This document shows, piece by piece, positions 1 through 6,557 of a stretch of 9,603 nucleotides of DNA. The stretch is from JAYSRU01 sp043720875. Lineage in GTDB: Bacteria > Bacteroidota > Bacteroidia > Flavobacteriales_D > Crocinitomicaceae. Made by a program: the position numbers and the translations under genes. Position 1 is the first letter of the stretch, and every line of letters starts with the position of its first letter. The notes beneath the pieces were generated by a model that was given only the letters and a program-made list of their open reading frames with translations, was not told the origin of the DNA and did not search any database. The stretch spans positions 1 to 9,603 of the forward strand of contig JAYSRU010000208.1 in the NCBI GenBank assembly GCA_043720875.1, read 5' to 3'.

Positions 1-2598
1 TTTGAGTTTAGAATCTTTTATGAGCTCGAAAGAACTTAGAAAATCGAGGTCAAGCAATGCTACGGTCTTACCATCCAAGTTACCCGTTTTGTAATCGTAG
101 ATAATGTAGGTATCATTTTCACATTCAACGCGGTCTAACGATCCTTTCAAGCGAAGGTTAAATGTCCCGAACTCGCTCTCAAAACTACGCATCAATTCAA
201 TTTTTTCTTCCGAACCAGCAAAGTAAACGGAAACAGGTGCGTTTTCAATTTTTTCTTTCTGGTTAGTCAAATAGCGGCGCAGCAAGGTTTCGATCATCTT
301 AAAATCGATGTGATTCTGCCCAACGTTGTCTGTCTTAATGTGATGGAAATTCTCTTCTTGGTATCCTTGCGCAATGCCTTCTCCCAAATGCTTGATCATT
401 TTTTCAAGAATTTCGCTCGTGATTTTGGTGAGTATTTCCTTTCCATCCGTTGCATGAAAATAGGTGCTGTATAAATAATCCAACGCTTTATGAATGATAG
501 ATCCCATGGTGTTGGCTTCCAGCGTATCACTTAGGTCATCATTCTCACGGTATTTTAAGATATGGTTATAATAAAAGTTTAACGGACAGGCGTAGAAATT
601 GGAAAGCGATGTGGCAGAAAAATTTGTCTTTTCATTGGTGATAAAGGCTTTAATCCTTTCCAAAACTTCGGGCGTTTTTACAAGACTTTGCTGCTTTGGC
701 GCAATGGCATTGGTTTCAAAATCTAATAAATAGTGCGTAAAATTAATCTTAGGGTTTGCAATACACAGCTCGAGTTGAATCTGTTCTAAATACCTGCTTT
801 TTTGATTGGCATTCAAGGCCGTTTGATCGCTGCCATAAATAAAACTACAGTGTTTACTGCGGTGTAATAAGCGGTAAAAGTGATGTGCAAAGAGCGCTTG
901 TTTGTCGCGCATGGTTGGTAAGCCAAAAGCAGCACGCAAATCAAAAGGAATGAAACTGGTAATGCGATTCATGGGCGGTAATGCGTCTTCATTCACCCCA
1001 ACAGCAATGATCGTTTCAAAATCTAAGAGTCTCGTTTCTAAAAGTCCCATAATTTGTAAGCCATCCAACGGATTTCCAAAAAAGGATACACCCCCTTTCA
1101 GGGCATACGATGCTACAATTTTTTTGAATGTTTCGTGCGCATGATACGGCAGTTTTTGTGCGTATAATTGTTGAAGTTCAAGCAGCGATTCGTTGAAAAG
1201 AACAATTAGTGTTTTGTCGTATTCGTTTTTCACTTCAGTAAAGGAGTCGAATAGCAAGGTATTTAATGCTTGAAAAGTTGCTAGTTGTTGTGGCTGATTG
1301 CTGAGCTCAGATTTAGCAATGAGTTGAAGTACAGGCAATATGATTTTGGGCAACTTCGCAGACATTTTGGAAAGGTTGTCTAAACTCATGTAAATAAGAC
1401 GATCCCGTTTCACATCGTTCAAAAACTGCGTGATCAATTTTATTTCTTCAGGATTAAAGCCATTGGCGATAAACGGATGCTGTAGTAATTTTTTTAAATC
1501 CTTGTGGTAAAACCTGCCATTCCGTTGTTTAAAAAACAACGTAGCATCGAAAATTATACTAATCCATGAGCGCAAAGGCGTGTGTTTCATTTGAACCCCC
1601 AAGGTGATGTTCGCTTTTTGAATATGGTCGGGTAAATTACGAATCAGCGGAGAAATCAATTCTTCATTGCCCAATAAGAGTAAGGTGTCGTCTAATTTTT
1701 CTACGCTAATAGCTTGCAATAATTGACTCGCAATAAACACTTGTCCAGTATTAGAGCTGCTTTCATAAAATTGAATCGTACGTTCTTGGTCGTTCAACAA
1801 GTAATTTTCGATTCCCTTAACCTTGCTTTTTCCAAGCGCTTCGATGGTTTTACGAATGAAATAACCTGCTTCGTGCAATTTATCGTTTACGTACCATTCG
1901 TCGGCATCTACCCAAATTTCCGCCTTACCGAGTTGTTCCAACTGTTTAATGATCGATAATTCAGATTCACTATGGGCATTAAAACCAACGAAGAAAAATG
2001 TTTCTTTCGGATAAACCGCAAACACTTTTTGAATCGAATCGCTCAAACTACGGTAAGCGGCTGCATTCGTGGTTATTTTTTCAACCGTATGTTTCTTGCG
2101 TAATCGGGCATAGAGTTCAGGTAAATCATTCCAAAAGGCTAAGAATATGGCTTGACGTTCAGACATAGTTTTACCTTCTTCAAATTGCCAGGCTTCAAGC
2201 TCTCGAATGTCTAATAAGTTTTTGAAAATAAGTTTGGTGTCGATTAAATACCGGTCAATTTCTTCAAAATCATTAATAATTTGGTCGGCAGAATGATAGA
2301 AAACATCAAAACTGTCTGGTGCTAAACCTTTTTCTTTTTTAAAATCACAATAAACCTGGTACAGGTCGAAGACAAGCGGTAATCCAGTAATAATTGGTAG
2401 ATCATTACACGATTTAACCCACGCATCCAAGGTTAATATTTTAGGAGCGAACATAACTTTTTTACCATGTTTTGCAAGTGCTTTTAATAAATATTGAACT
2501 GCACGGCGCGAGGGAACAATAACGCAGGTATCTTCAAGAGAACCGCTTGTGTCGAGCAACCTTTTCGCAACAGTTTCAACAAATTTTTCGTGGATCAT
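1..2598 (-). CDS. AddB-like PD-(D/E)XK nuclease / inactivated helicase, partial (C-terminus off the left edge)
   Basis: The reading frame is open for 866 codons from an ATG at 2598 to the window edge. The N-terminus (about residues 24-40) has a VPSRRA segment like the degenerate nucleotide-binding start of AddB-type subunits. The middle (about 527-546) has FETIIAVGVNEDALPP, followed by a PFDLR...FGLPT stretch and a YRLLHRSK segment, all typical of AddB/RexB-like helicase remnants. The nuclease domain begins with SNFYACPLNFYY (Cys671, the position of the first Fe-S ligand in AddB). It continues with MGSIIHKALDYLY (His703), GSLDRVE (Asp822) and YDYKTG (Asp835, Lys837), a complete PD-(D/E)XK active site. 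The three C-terminal Fe-S cysteines would lie outside the window. By family, such proteins pair with an AddA/UvrD-like helicase to resect double-strand breaks for RecA loading. No partner is visible here; recA lies nearby on the other strand. I leave the symbol empty because Bacteroidota homologues are divergent. Confidence 0.88.
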   Translation of the reverse strand, partial: MIHEKFVETVAKRLLDTSGSLEDTCVIVPSRRAVQYLLKALAKHGKKVMFAPKILTLDAWVKSCNDLPIITGLPLVFDLYQVYCDFKKEKGLAPDSFDVFYHSADQIINDFEEIDRYLIDTKLIFKNLLDIRELEAWQFEEGKTMSERQAIFLAFWNDLPELYARLRKKHTVEKITTNAAAYRSLSDSIQKVFAVYPKETFFFVGFNAHSESELSIIKQLEQLGKAEIWVDADEWYVNDKLHEAGYFIRKTIEALGKSKVKGIENYLLNDQERTIQFYESSSNTGQVFIASQLLQAISVEKLDDTLLLLGNEELISPLIRNLPDHIQKANITLGVQMKHTPLRSWISIIFDATLFFKQRNGRFYHKDLKKLLQHPFIANGFNPEEIKLITQFLNDVKRDRLIYMSLDNLSKMSAKLPKIILPVLQLIAKSELSNQPQQLATFQALNTLLFDSFTEVKNEYDKTLIVLFNESLLELQQLYAQKLPYHAHETFKKIVASYALKGGVSFFGNPLDGLQIMGLLETRLLDFETIIAVGVNEDALPPMNRITSFIPFDLRAAFGLPTMRDKQALFAHHFYRLLHRSKHCSFIYGSDQTALNANQKSRYLEQIQLELCIANPKINFTHYLLDFETNAIAPKQQSLVKTPEVLERIKAFITNEKTNFSATSLSNFYACPLNFYYNHILKYRENDDLSDTLEANTMGSIIHKALDYLYSTYFHATDGKEILTKITSEILEKMIKHLGEGIAQGYQEENFHHIKTDNVGQNHIDFKMIETLLRRYLTNQKEKIENAPVSVYFAGSEEKIELMRSFESEFGTFNLRLKGSLDRVECENDTYIIYDYKTGNLDGKTVALLDLDFLSSFELIKDSKLK

Positions 2599-2630
2599 AA
2601 GTAGATTGGGACTAAAGAACGAAATAACAA

Positions 2631-2647
2631 ATAATTTATCAAATTAT
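2631..2647. repeat. Perfect 7-3-7 inverted repeat in the divergent nuclease/bcp intergenic region
   Basis: ATAATTT (2631-2637) and AAATTAT (2641-2647) are exact reverse complements around ATC. The site is 33 bp upstream of the nuclease start codon and just upstream of the bcp promoter. It could be an operator shared by the divergent genes. The sequence is all A/T apart from one base in the spacer, so chance is a real alternative. Confidence 0.35.
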
Positions 2648-2662
2648 GTAGATGTATTAAAA

Positions 2663-2678
2663 AAATGTTTTACATTTG
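2663..2678 (+). promoter_or_regulatory. Putative bcp promoter -7 element (TACATTTG) inside a small palindrome
   Basis: TACATTTG at 2671-2678 is a perfect match to the Bacteroidota -7 consensus TAnnTTTG. No convincing TTG-type -33 element is seen at the right distance. The element overlaps an inverted repeat, AAATGT (2663-2668) TTT ACATTT (2672-2677), which would place a bound regulator directly on the promoter. Transcription would start near 2685, about 65 nt before the preferred bcp start. Confidence 0.5.
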
Positions 2679-2751
2679 ATTAAAATTACAACATAAAAAG
2701 AGCGGAAATTCTATCATTATGAATTTTTACTCAATTAATAAAACGATTAAT

Positions 2752-3213
2752 ATGCTTAAAATAGGAGACATTGCGCCGATATTACTCGGGAAAGATCAAA
2801 ATGGAAAAGAGGTAAGTACGTCGGATTATTTGGGAAAAAAATTAGCAATTTATTTTTATCCAAAGGATAACACACCAGGTTGTACCGTTCAGGCGTGTAA
2901 CTTAAGAGACAACGAAAGCGCTTTGTTAGCCGCTGGAATTAGTGTGATCGGTATTAGTGCTGATTCAGAAGCGTCACATTTAAAGTTCGAACAAAAATTC
3001 GAATTGAATTTTCCACTCATCGCAGATGTTGAACGCAAAACAATCGAAGCGTTTGGCGTATGGGGTGAAAAAAAATTCATGGGAAAAATATACGACGGTA
3101 TTTTTAGAACAACTTTCCTTATAAACGAGCATGGCACAATTGAAGCGGTAATTGAAAAACCGAAGACCAAAGAGCATGCAGAAGAAATATTAAATATTTT
3201 TAAGATTAAATAG
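2752..3213 (+). CDS. bcp: Thioredoxin-dependent peroxiredoxin, BCP/PrxQ type
   Basis: This cytoplasmic thiol peroxidase reduces hydrogen peroxide and organic hydroperoxides using thioredoxin. From ATG 2752 it has 153 residues, the usual family length. The core motif NTPGCTVQACNLRD carries the peroxidatic Cys44 in the TxxC context and the resolving Cys49 five residues later, the atypical 2-Cys arrangement of E. coli Bcp. Arg119 in GIFRTTFLI is the conserved active-site arginine. An in-frame ATG at 2719 would add 11 residues (MNFYSINKTIN) that lack family similarity. I prefer 2752 because homologues begin with a MLKxGDxAP-like sequence, but neither start has a good Shine-Dalgarno. A TAnnTTTG promoter element lies at 2671. 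The gene ends 136 bp before recA and no U-tract terminator follows, so read-through into recA is possible. Confidence 0.93.
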   Translation: MLKIGDIAPILLGKDQNGKEVSTSDYLGKKLAIYFYPKDNTPGCTVQACNLRDNESALLAAGISVIGISADSEASHLKFEQKFELNFPLIADVERKTIEAFGVWGEKKFMGKIYDGIFRTTFLINEHGTIEAVIEKPKTKEHAEEILNIFKIK

Positions 3214-3217
3214 ATCA

Positions 3218-3234
3218 ACGTAAATAGTTTACGT
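3218..3234. promoter_or_regulatory. Perfect 7-3-7 palindrome at the recA promoter, candidate operator
   Basis: ACGTAAA (3218-3224) and TTTACGT (3228-3234) are exact reverse complements around TAG. The site begins 5 bp after the bcp stop codon and ends 11 bp before the recA -7 element, so it covers the -33 region. That is a position where a repressor would block RNA polymerase. It does not match the E. coli (CTGT-N8-ACAG) or Bacillus (GAAC-N4-GTTC) SOS boxes. Calling it an SOS operator is inference. As RNA it could fold into a short hairpin, but there is no U-tract to make it a terminator. Confidence 0.45.
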
Positions 3235-3245
3235 ACATACCGTGG

Positions 3246-3253
3246 TAGATTTG
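3246..3253 (+). promoter_or_regulatory. Putative recA promoter -7 element (TAGATTTG)
   Basis: TAGATTTG matches the Bacteroidota TAnnTTTG consensus exactly. Transcription from it would start near 3260. This makes an in-frame GTG at 3242 unusable as the recA start on this transcript and leaves a leader of about 90 nt before ATG 3350. The leader contains a short CCGA-TG-TCGG hairpin candidate. The -33 element is not clear and may be hidden in the palindrome. Confidence 0.55.
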
Positions 3254-3349
3254 CAACAGTTAAACGATAATATAAGAACAACAACCGATGTCGGACAAAC
3301 ACAAGAAACATTGTTTCCTCGTTTTATGGCCTCAAAATTTAAAAATGAT

Positions 3350-4375
3350 ATGGCAGTTAAAGAAGTAAATGCAGATAAGTTGAAGGCGCTTCAACTTACA
3401 ATGGAAAAATTAGACAAAACATTTGGCAAGGGTGCTGTAATGAAATTGGGCGACACAGCGATTGAAGCGTTGGAAGTAATTTCAACAGGATCATTGACCT
3501 TAGATTTAGCTTTAGGAGTTAACGGACTTCCAAAAGGTAGAATCATTGAAATATATGGACCAGAATCTTCTGGAAAAACAACCTTAGCCATTCATGCAAT
3601 TGCAGAGTGTCAGAAACAAGGTGGAATAGCTGCGTTTATAGATGCTGAACATGCATTCGATCAATTCTATGCTAAGAAGTTAGGCGTGGATGTAGCCAAC
3701 TTGATAATTTCGCAACCGGATAATGGAGAACAAGCATTAGAAATTGCGGATAATTTAATTCGTTCTGGAGCAATCGATATTTTGGTAATAGATTCTGTTG
3801 CTGCCTTAACACCGAAAGCCGAAATTGAAGGCGAGATGGGTGATAGCTCAATGGGTTTACAAGCACGTTTGATGTCAAAAGCTTTGAGAAAATTAACTGG
3901 ATCTATTAATAAGGCAAATACCTGTGTCATTTTTATCAATCAGTTGCGTGAAAAAATTGGAGTAATGTTCGGAAATCCTGAAACAACTACAGGTGGAAAT
4001 GCATTAAAATTCTATGCTTCGGTTCGTTTGGATATTCGTCGTTCGACGCAATTAAAGGATGGAGAAGAGGTGATTGGTAATCGGGTTAAAGTAAAAGTTG
4101 TAAAAAATAAAGTTGCACCGCCATTTAGAAAAGCAGAGTTTGACATCATGTATGGCGAAGGAATTTCTAAAGTGGGTGAAATTATAGATCTTGGGGTAGA
4201 ACTCGGAACAATTAAAAAAAGCGGGTCTTGGTTTTCGTATGGTGATATGAAATTGGGTCAAGGTCGCGATGCCGTGAAATCATTAATAGGAGATAATCCA
4301 GAATTAATGGAAGAACTAGAAGTTAAAATTAAAGATGCTCTTGGAGCCGGAGTTGTTCCCGAACTCCAAGACTAA
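3350..4375 (+). CDS. recA: Recombinase A
   Basis: RecA forms ATP-dependent filaments on single-stranded DNA, catalyses strand exchange in recombinational repair and acts as co-protease in the SOS response. The 341-residue product has Walker A GPESSGKT (70-77), catalytic Glu100 in FIDAEHAFD, Walker B ILVID (144-148), the L1 region EIEGEMGDSSMG, the FINQLR motif with the ATP-sensing Gln198, and L2 GNPETTTGGNALKF. All are intact. I chose ATG 3350 because MAVKEVNADKLKAL aligns with the usual RecA N-terminus. The frame extends upstream to GTG 3242 and ATG 3326, but the upstream residues are unlike RecA and the GTG precedes the predicted -7 element. The C-terminus ends in VPELQD and lacks the strongly acidic tail of E. 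coli RecA. A strong hairpin terminator follows 48 bp after the stop. Confidence 0.97.
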   Translation: MAVKEVNADKLKALQLTMEKLDKTFGKGAVMKLGDTAIEALEVISTGSLTLDLALGVNGLPKGRIIEIYGPESSGKTTLAIHAIAECQKQGGIAAFIDAEHAFDQFYAKKLGVDVANLIISQPDNGEQALEIADNLIRSGAIDILVIDSVAALTPKAEIEGEMGDSSMGLQARLMSKALRKLTGSINKANTCVIFINQLREKIGVMFGNPETTTGGNALKFYASVRLDIRRSTQLKDGEEVIGNRVKVKVVKNKVAPPFRKAEFDIMYGEGISKVGEIIDLGVELGTIKKSGSWFSYGDMKLGQGRDAVKSLIGDNPELMEELEVKIKDALGAGVVPELQD

Positions 4376-4423
4376 ATAAGACTGATTTAAGGTCGGACTT
4401 TAACTGCATATCGTTTAATGCAA

Positions 4424-4458
4424 AAAATGGGGAGATGTGATTCACTTCTCCCTATTTT
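4424..4458 (+). terminator. Long-stem terminator after recA, possibly bidirectional
   Basis: GGGAGA (4430-4435) pairs with TCTCCC (4447-4452). One T-T mismatch later GTG (4437-4439) pairs with CAC (4443-4445) around an ATT loop. The stem extends outward through a G-T wobble and T-A into an A-run (4424-4427) paired with TTTT (4455-4458). The flanking A and T tracts suit termination on either strand. Confidence 0.8.
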
Positions 4459-4465
4459 AAAAACC

Positions 4466-4766
4466 TGAACTGGATTATTCTTTTGAATGCAGAATTCAAC
4501 TAAATTGACCAGTTTAAGGAGAGGACGTGAAATTTTAGCGGGCTAAAATGATCGGTTTCAACGAAGAAATGGTTAATTTAATTGAAATGCATTTTAAAAT
4601 TCTATTGTTTTAAAGAACTATGTTCATTTATTGGCGCTATAAATGAATAATTTATATAGTTTCTGCGCCGAAATAATAGTCGAGTTCAGGTTAAGAGTTA
4701 TTTTGGTAGATAAATAAACGAACAATTTTAAAAAGTGAAATCAAATCGGTTTCACTTTTTTGTTTT
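4466..4766 (+). ncRNA. Candidate structured small RNA between two terminators (unnamed)
   Basis: The gene-free interval between the recA terminator and the terminator at 4730 contains several nested inverted repeats. TGAACTGG (4466-4473) pairs with CCAGTTTA (4509-4516), including one G-U. Inside it TTGAAT (4483-4488) pairs with ATTCAA (4494-4499) around GCAGA. ATTTTAGC (4532-4539) pairs with GCTAAAAT (4542-4549). GGCGC (4633-4637) pairs with GCGCC (4665-4669), enclosing TATAAAT (4638-4644) with ATTTATA (4650-4656). A strong intrinsic terminator would form the 3' end. I recognise no known RNA family and find no TAnnTTTG promoter, so the 5' end is a guess; it could also be processed from recA read-through. 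A 21-codon reading frame (ATG 4548 to TAA 4613) starts in the third hairpin, with AAGGAG at 4516, rather far upstream. Transcription is unproven. Confidence 0.4.
4730..4766 (+). terminator. Intrinsic terminator, 11-bp stem plus T-tract
   Basis: AAAAAGTGAAA (4730-4740) pairs perfectly with TTTCACTTTTT (4750-4760) around a nine-base loop and is followed by TGTTTT. The A-run on the left arm means it could work in both directions. No annotated protein gene ends just upstream: the recA stop is more than 350 bp away and has its own terminator. This is the main reason to suspect a transcript in the interval. Confidence 0.85.
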
Positions 4767-4837
4767 GAAGAAGATCGTGGCAACCAATAATGGATACTAA
4801 ACTTAGGATTACCTCGTTTTGGAGTAAACTTAATACG

Positions 4838-5167
4838 ATGAAATTACTAGTGCTAATTTGTACGGCTATTTATTTAATGGGAGCTTGTAAAAAATCTGTA
4901 ACGAACACACCACCATGTATAGTTGCTAAAATTGAAACCTTTAAAGAGGAATGTTGCCCAAATTCTGCTACGGTAAAAAAATATAGATTTCAAGGCGGCA
5001 ATGTTTATGTTTTTGATCAAGGAACTTGTGGTGCCGACTTCACTTCTGAAGTAATCGATGAAAACTGCAATATTTTGGGTTATCTTGGCGGTTTTATAGG
5101 AAACACTAAAATCAAAAATGAGGAATTTTCTCACGCGATAATGCTAAAGAAAGTTTGGAATAACTGA
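4838..5167 (+). CDS. Small Cys-rich lipoprotein of unknown function
   Basis: From ATG 4838 the product has 109 residues. It begins MKLLVLICTAIYLMGACKK, a short positive start, a hydrophobic core and a lipobox-like MGAC with Cys17 as the lipidation site. Position -3 is Met rather than Leu, which is loose but tolerated in Bacteroidota. Lys-Lys directly after the Cys lacks the acidic residues of the surface-export signal, so a periplasm-facing anchor is more likely (inference). The mature part has five further cysteines (27, 39, 40, 64, 77) and the stretches KKYRFQGGNVYVF and IDENCNILGYLGGF. These recall the small DUF6970-like lipoproteins of Bacteroidota, but I am not certain. An in-frame ATG at 4790 would put 16 polar residues before the signal peptide, which is less plausible. 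The M24 peptidase follows after only 10 bp, suggesting one operon. A terminator directly upstream isolates it from recA. Confidence 0.75.
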   Translation: MKLLVLICTAIYLMGACKKSVTNTPPCIVAKIETFKEECCPNSATVKKYRFQGGNVYVFDQGTCGADFTSEVIDENCNILGYLGGFIGNTKIKNEEFSHAIMLKKVWNN

Positions 5168-5177
5168 GAGCAAAAGT

Positions 5178-5846
5178 ATGATTGACAGATTAATTGAAGC
5201 GGAGTTAAAAGCAAAACTTTTATTTGATACGATAGAACAACAAGGATTAATCGTTGCGGGTAAAACTGAAAAAGAGTTAAACCTCGCAGTGTACGATTTG
5301 GCATTTACAATGTTTGGAATTAAAAAATATTGGCACAAGCGCATTGTTAGGTCGGGTGTAAATACCTTGTGTCCTTACAAAGAAAATCCGCCGAACTTAA
5401 CAATTCAAGCGAACGATGTGCTATTCTTTGATTTCGGACCAGTATTCGAAGATTGGGAAGCAGACGTTGGTAAAACATTTGTAATCGGAACAGATCCAAT
5501 TAAACTGAAATTGAAGCGAGATGTTGAAGCCGCTTGGCACGAAGGAAAAGCGTACTATGATTTGCACCATAAAACATTAACTGGCGCTGCGTTTTATGCG
5601 TATACCAAACAACTGGCGACAAAATATGGTTGGGATTATGGCAATGAGCATTGCGGTCATTTGATTGGAAACTTTCCACACGAGCTAATCGTCGGAGAAG
5701 AAACAATAAACTACATTCATCCAGAAAATAACGAGTTGATGTCAGCAAAGGATAAAAATGGCAACAATAGGTATTGGATTTATGAAATACACTTTGTCAA
5801 CGAAAAACTTCAAATCGGTGGGTTCTTCGAGCAATTAGTTTCCTAA
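5178..5846 (+). CDS. M24 family metallopeptidase (pita-bread fold), stand-alone catalytic domain
   Basis: The 222-residue product carries the five metal ligands of the methionine aminopeptidase/Xaa-Pro peptidase fold. They are Asp85 (FFDFGP), Asp96 (EADVGKTF, 11 residues on as in MetAP), His161 (GHLIG), Glu203 (WIYEIHF) and Glu218 (GGFFEQL). His168 (FPHE) matches the second conserved histidine. All are present, so it should be an active di-metal hydrolase. It lacks the N-terminal creatinase domain of aminopeptidase P and does not look like housekeeping MetAP, so the substrate is unknown. No signal peptide is seen, so it is probably cytoplasmic. It starts 10 bp after the lipoprotein stop, with GAGAG upstream as a weak ribosome-binding site. 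Its last 12 bp overlap the end of lspA on the opposite strand, with no terminator between them. Confidence 0.85.
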   Translation: MIDRLIEAELKAKLLFDTIEQQGLIVAGKTEKELNLAVYDLAFTMFGIKKYWHKRIVRSGVNTLCPYKENPPNLTIQANDVLFFDFGPVFEDWEADVGKTFVIGTDPIKLKLKRDVEAAWHEGKAYYDLHHKTLTGAAFYAYTKQLATKYGWDYGNEHCGHLIGNFPHELIVGEETINYIHPENNELMSAKDKNGNNRYWIYEIHFVNEKLQIGGFFEQLVS

Positions 5847-6536
5847 TTCTTCAGTTTCTGCGCCATCCACAATTGCTTCACGCGTTTCGGTTACCTTTTT
5901 GTGCTTTGGAAAAATTGTTTTTTGGCGGATTAAGGTATAAATTACACCCACAGAAATTGAAAAATCTGCTACATTCCAAATTGCAGGAAACACTTGCCCA
6001 CCTCCTAAGTAGGGAACCCAATTTGGCCAAGTGGCATTAAATTGAAACATGTCTACAACATTCCCACGTAAAAAGCCATGTGGTCTTACTTCGATAGCTC
6101 CCATTAATCCACAATCATGTTTAATACCTGAGCCTTCCAATTCATTGTAACGCATACATGGGTCAAATGTAAACAGGTAATCGTACAACATTGAATCAAT
6201 CAAATTTCCAAAAGCACCAGCAATAATTAAACTCAAGGCGAAAACGAATTCCATTTTAACCCCTTGTTTAACGTGCGTAATGAAGTAGTACAGTAGACCG
6301 ATTATTAAAACTACACGTAAAGTACTGAGCAATAATTTTGCCCAAGTACCAGAGCCAAGCGTAGTTCCAAAAGCCATTCCTTGATTTTCGACATAACTAA
6401 ATTGCAACCATGAACCCACCAAATTTTTGGCATCGGGAAAATCCAAAAAATTAGTTTTCGTATAAATTTTAACCGATTGGTCAATTATAAGCACAACAAG
6501 TATGATTAGAATCCCGATTTTAAATTCCTTTTTCAC
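5835..6536 (-). CDS. lspA: Lipoprotein signal peptidase (signal peptidase II)
   Basis: This inner-membrane aspartyl protease removes signal peptides from diacylglyceryl-prolipoproteins. The GTG start at 6536 gives 233 residues beginning MKKEFKIGIL. Family motifs are complete: DQSVK (19-23), ENQGMAFG (50-57), GAFGNLIDS (107-115), VVDMF with catalytic Asp162, and FPAIWNVAD with catalytic Asp191. Hydrophobic segments lie near residues 7-18, 68-87, 97-113 and 188-203. About 40 residues containing Cys127 and Cys142 separate the GNLID motif from the catalytic VVD, where E. coli LspA has about nine; such insertions are common in Bacteroidota. A TTG at 6566 would add ten residues (MHSFNHKFYY) but lies inside a palindrome, so I prefer GTG. 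It lies downstream of the dksA-like gene, with a 45-bp gap, and the two are probably co-transcribed. The soluble C-terminal tail is charged. Confidence 0.93.
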   Translation of the reverse strand: MKKEFKIGILIILVVLIIDQSVKIYTKTNFLDFPDAKNLVGSWLQFSYVENQGMAFGTTLGSGTWAKLLLSTLRVVLIIGLLYYFITHVKQGVKMEFVFALSLIIAGAFGNLIDSMLYDYLFTFDPCMRYNELEGSGIKHDCGLMGAIEVRPHGFLRGNVVDMFQFNATWPNWVPYLGGGQVFPAIWNVADFSISVGVIYTLIRQKTIFPKHKKVTETREAIVDGAETEELGN

Positions 6537-6557
6537 GTAGTAAAATTTGTGATTGAA

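Noticed and set aside
902..1144. 80-codon plus-strand reading frame
   Set aside because: It lies wholly inside the 866-codon AddB-like gene on the opposite strand, which has family motifs. The frame has none.
1..2598. Cas4-like or defence nuclease
   Set aside because: The long helicase-remnant N-terminal region and the motif order fit AddB. No cas or restriction genes are nearby.
3211..3240. Palindrome after bcp read as a terminator
   Set aside because: The stem is only 7 bp with a 3-nt loop and no T-tract. Its place over the recA -33 region fits an operator better.
2889..3311. Minus-strand 140-codon frame over bcp and the recA leader
   Set aside because: It is antisense to bcp, which has full peroxiredoxin motifs. 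The frame shows no domain or plausible start context.
3242..3349. GTG start extending RecA by 36 residues
   Set aside because: The GTG lies 4 bp before the predicted -7 element, the added residues are unlike any RecA, and ATG 3350 matches the usual N-terminus.
4376..4789. tRNA, tmRNA or CRISPR in the intergenic region
   Set aside because: There is no cloverleaf, no CCA end and no tmRNA tag frame. The inverted repeats differ from one another and are not spaced direct repeats.
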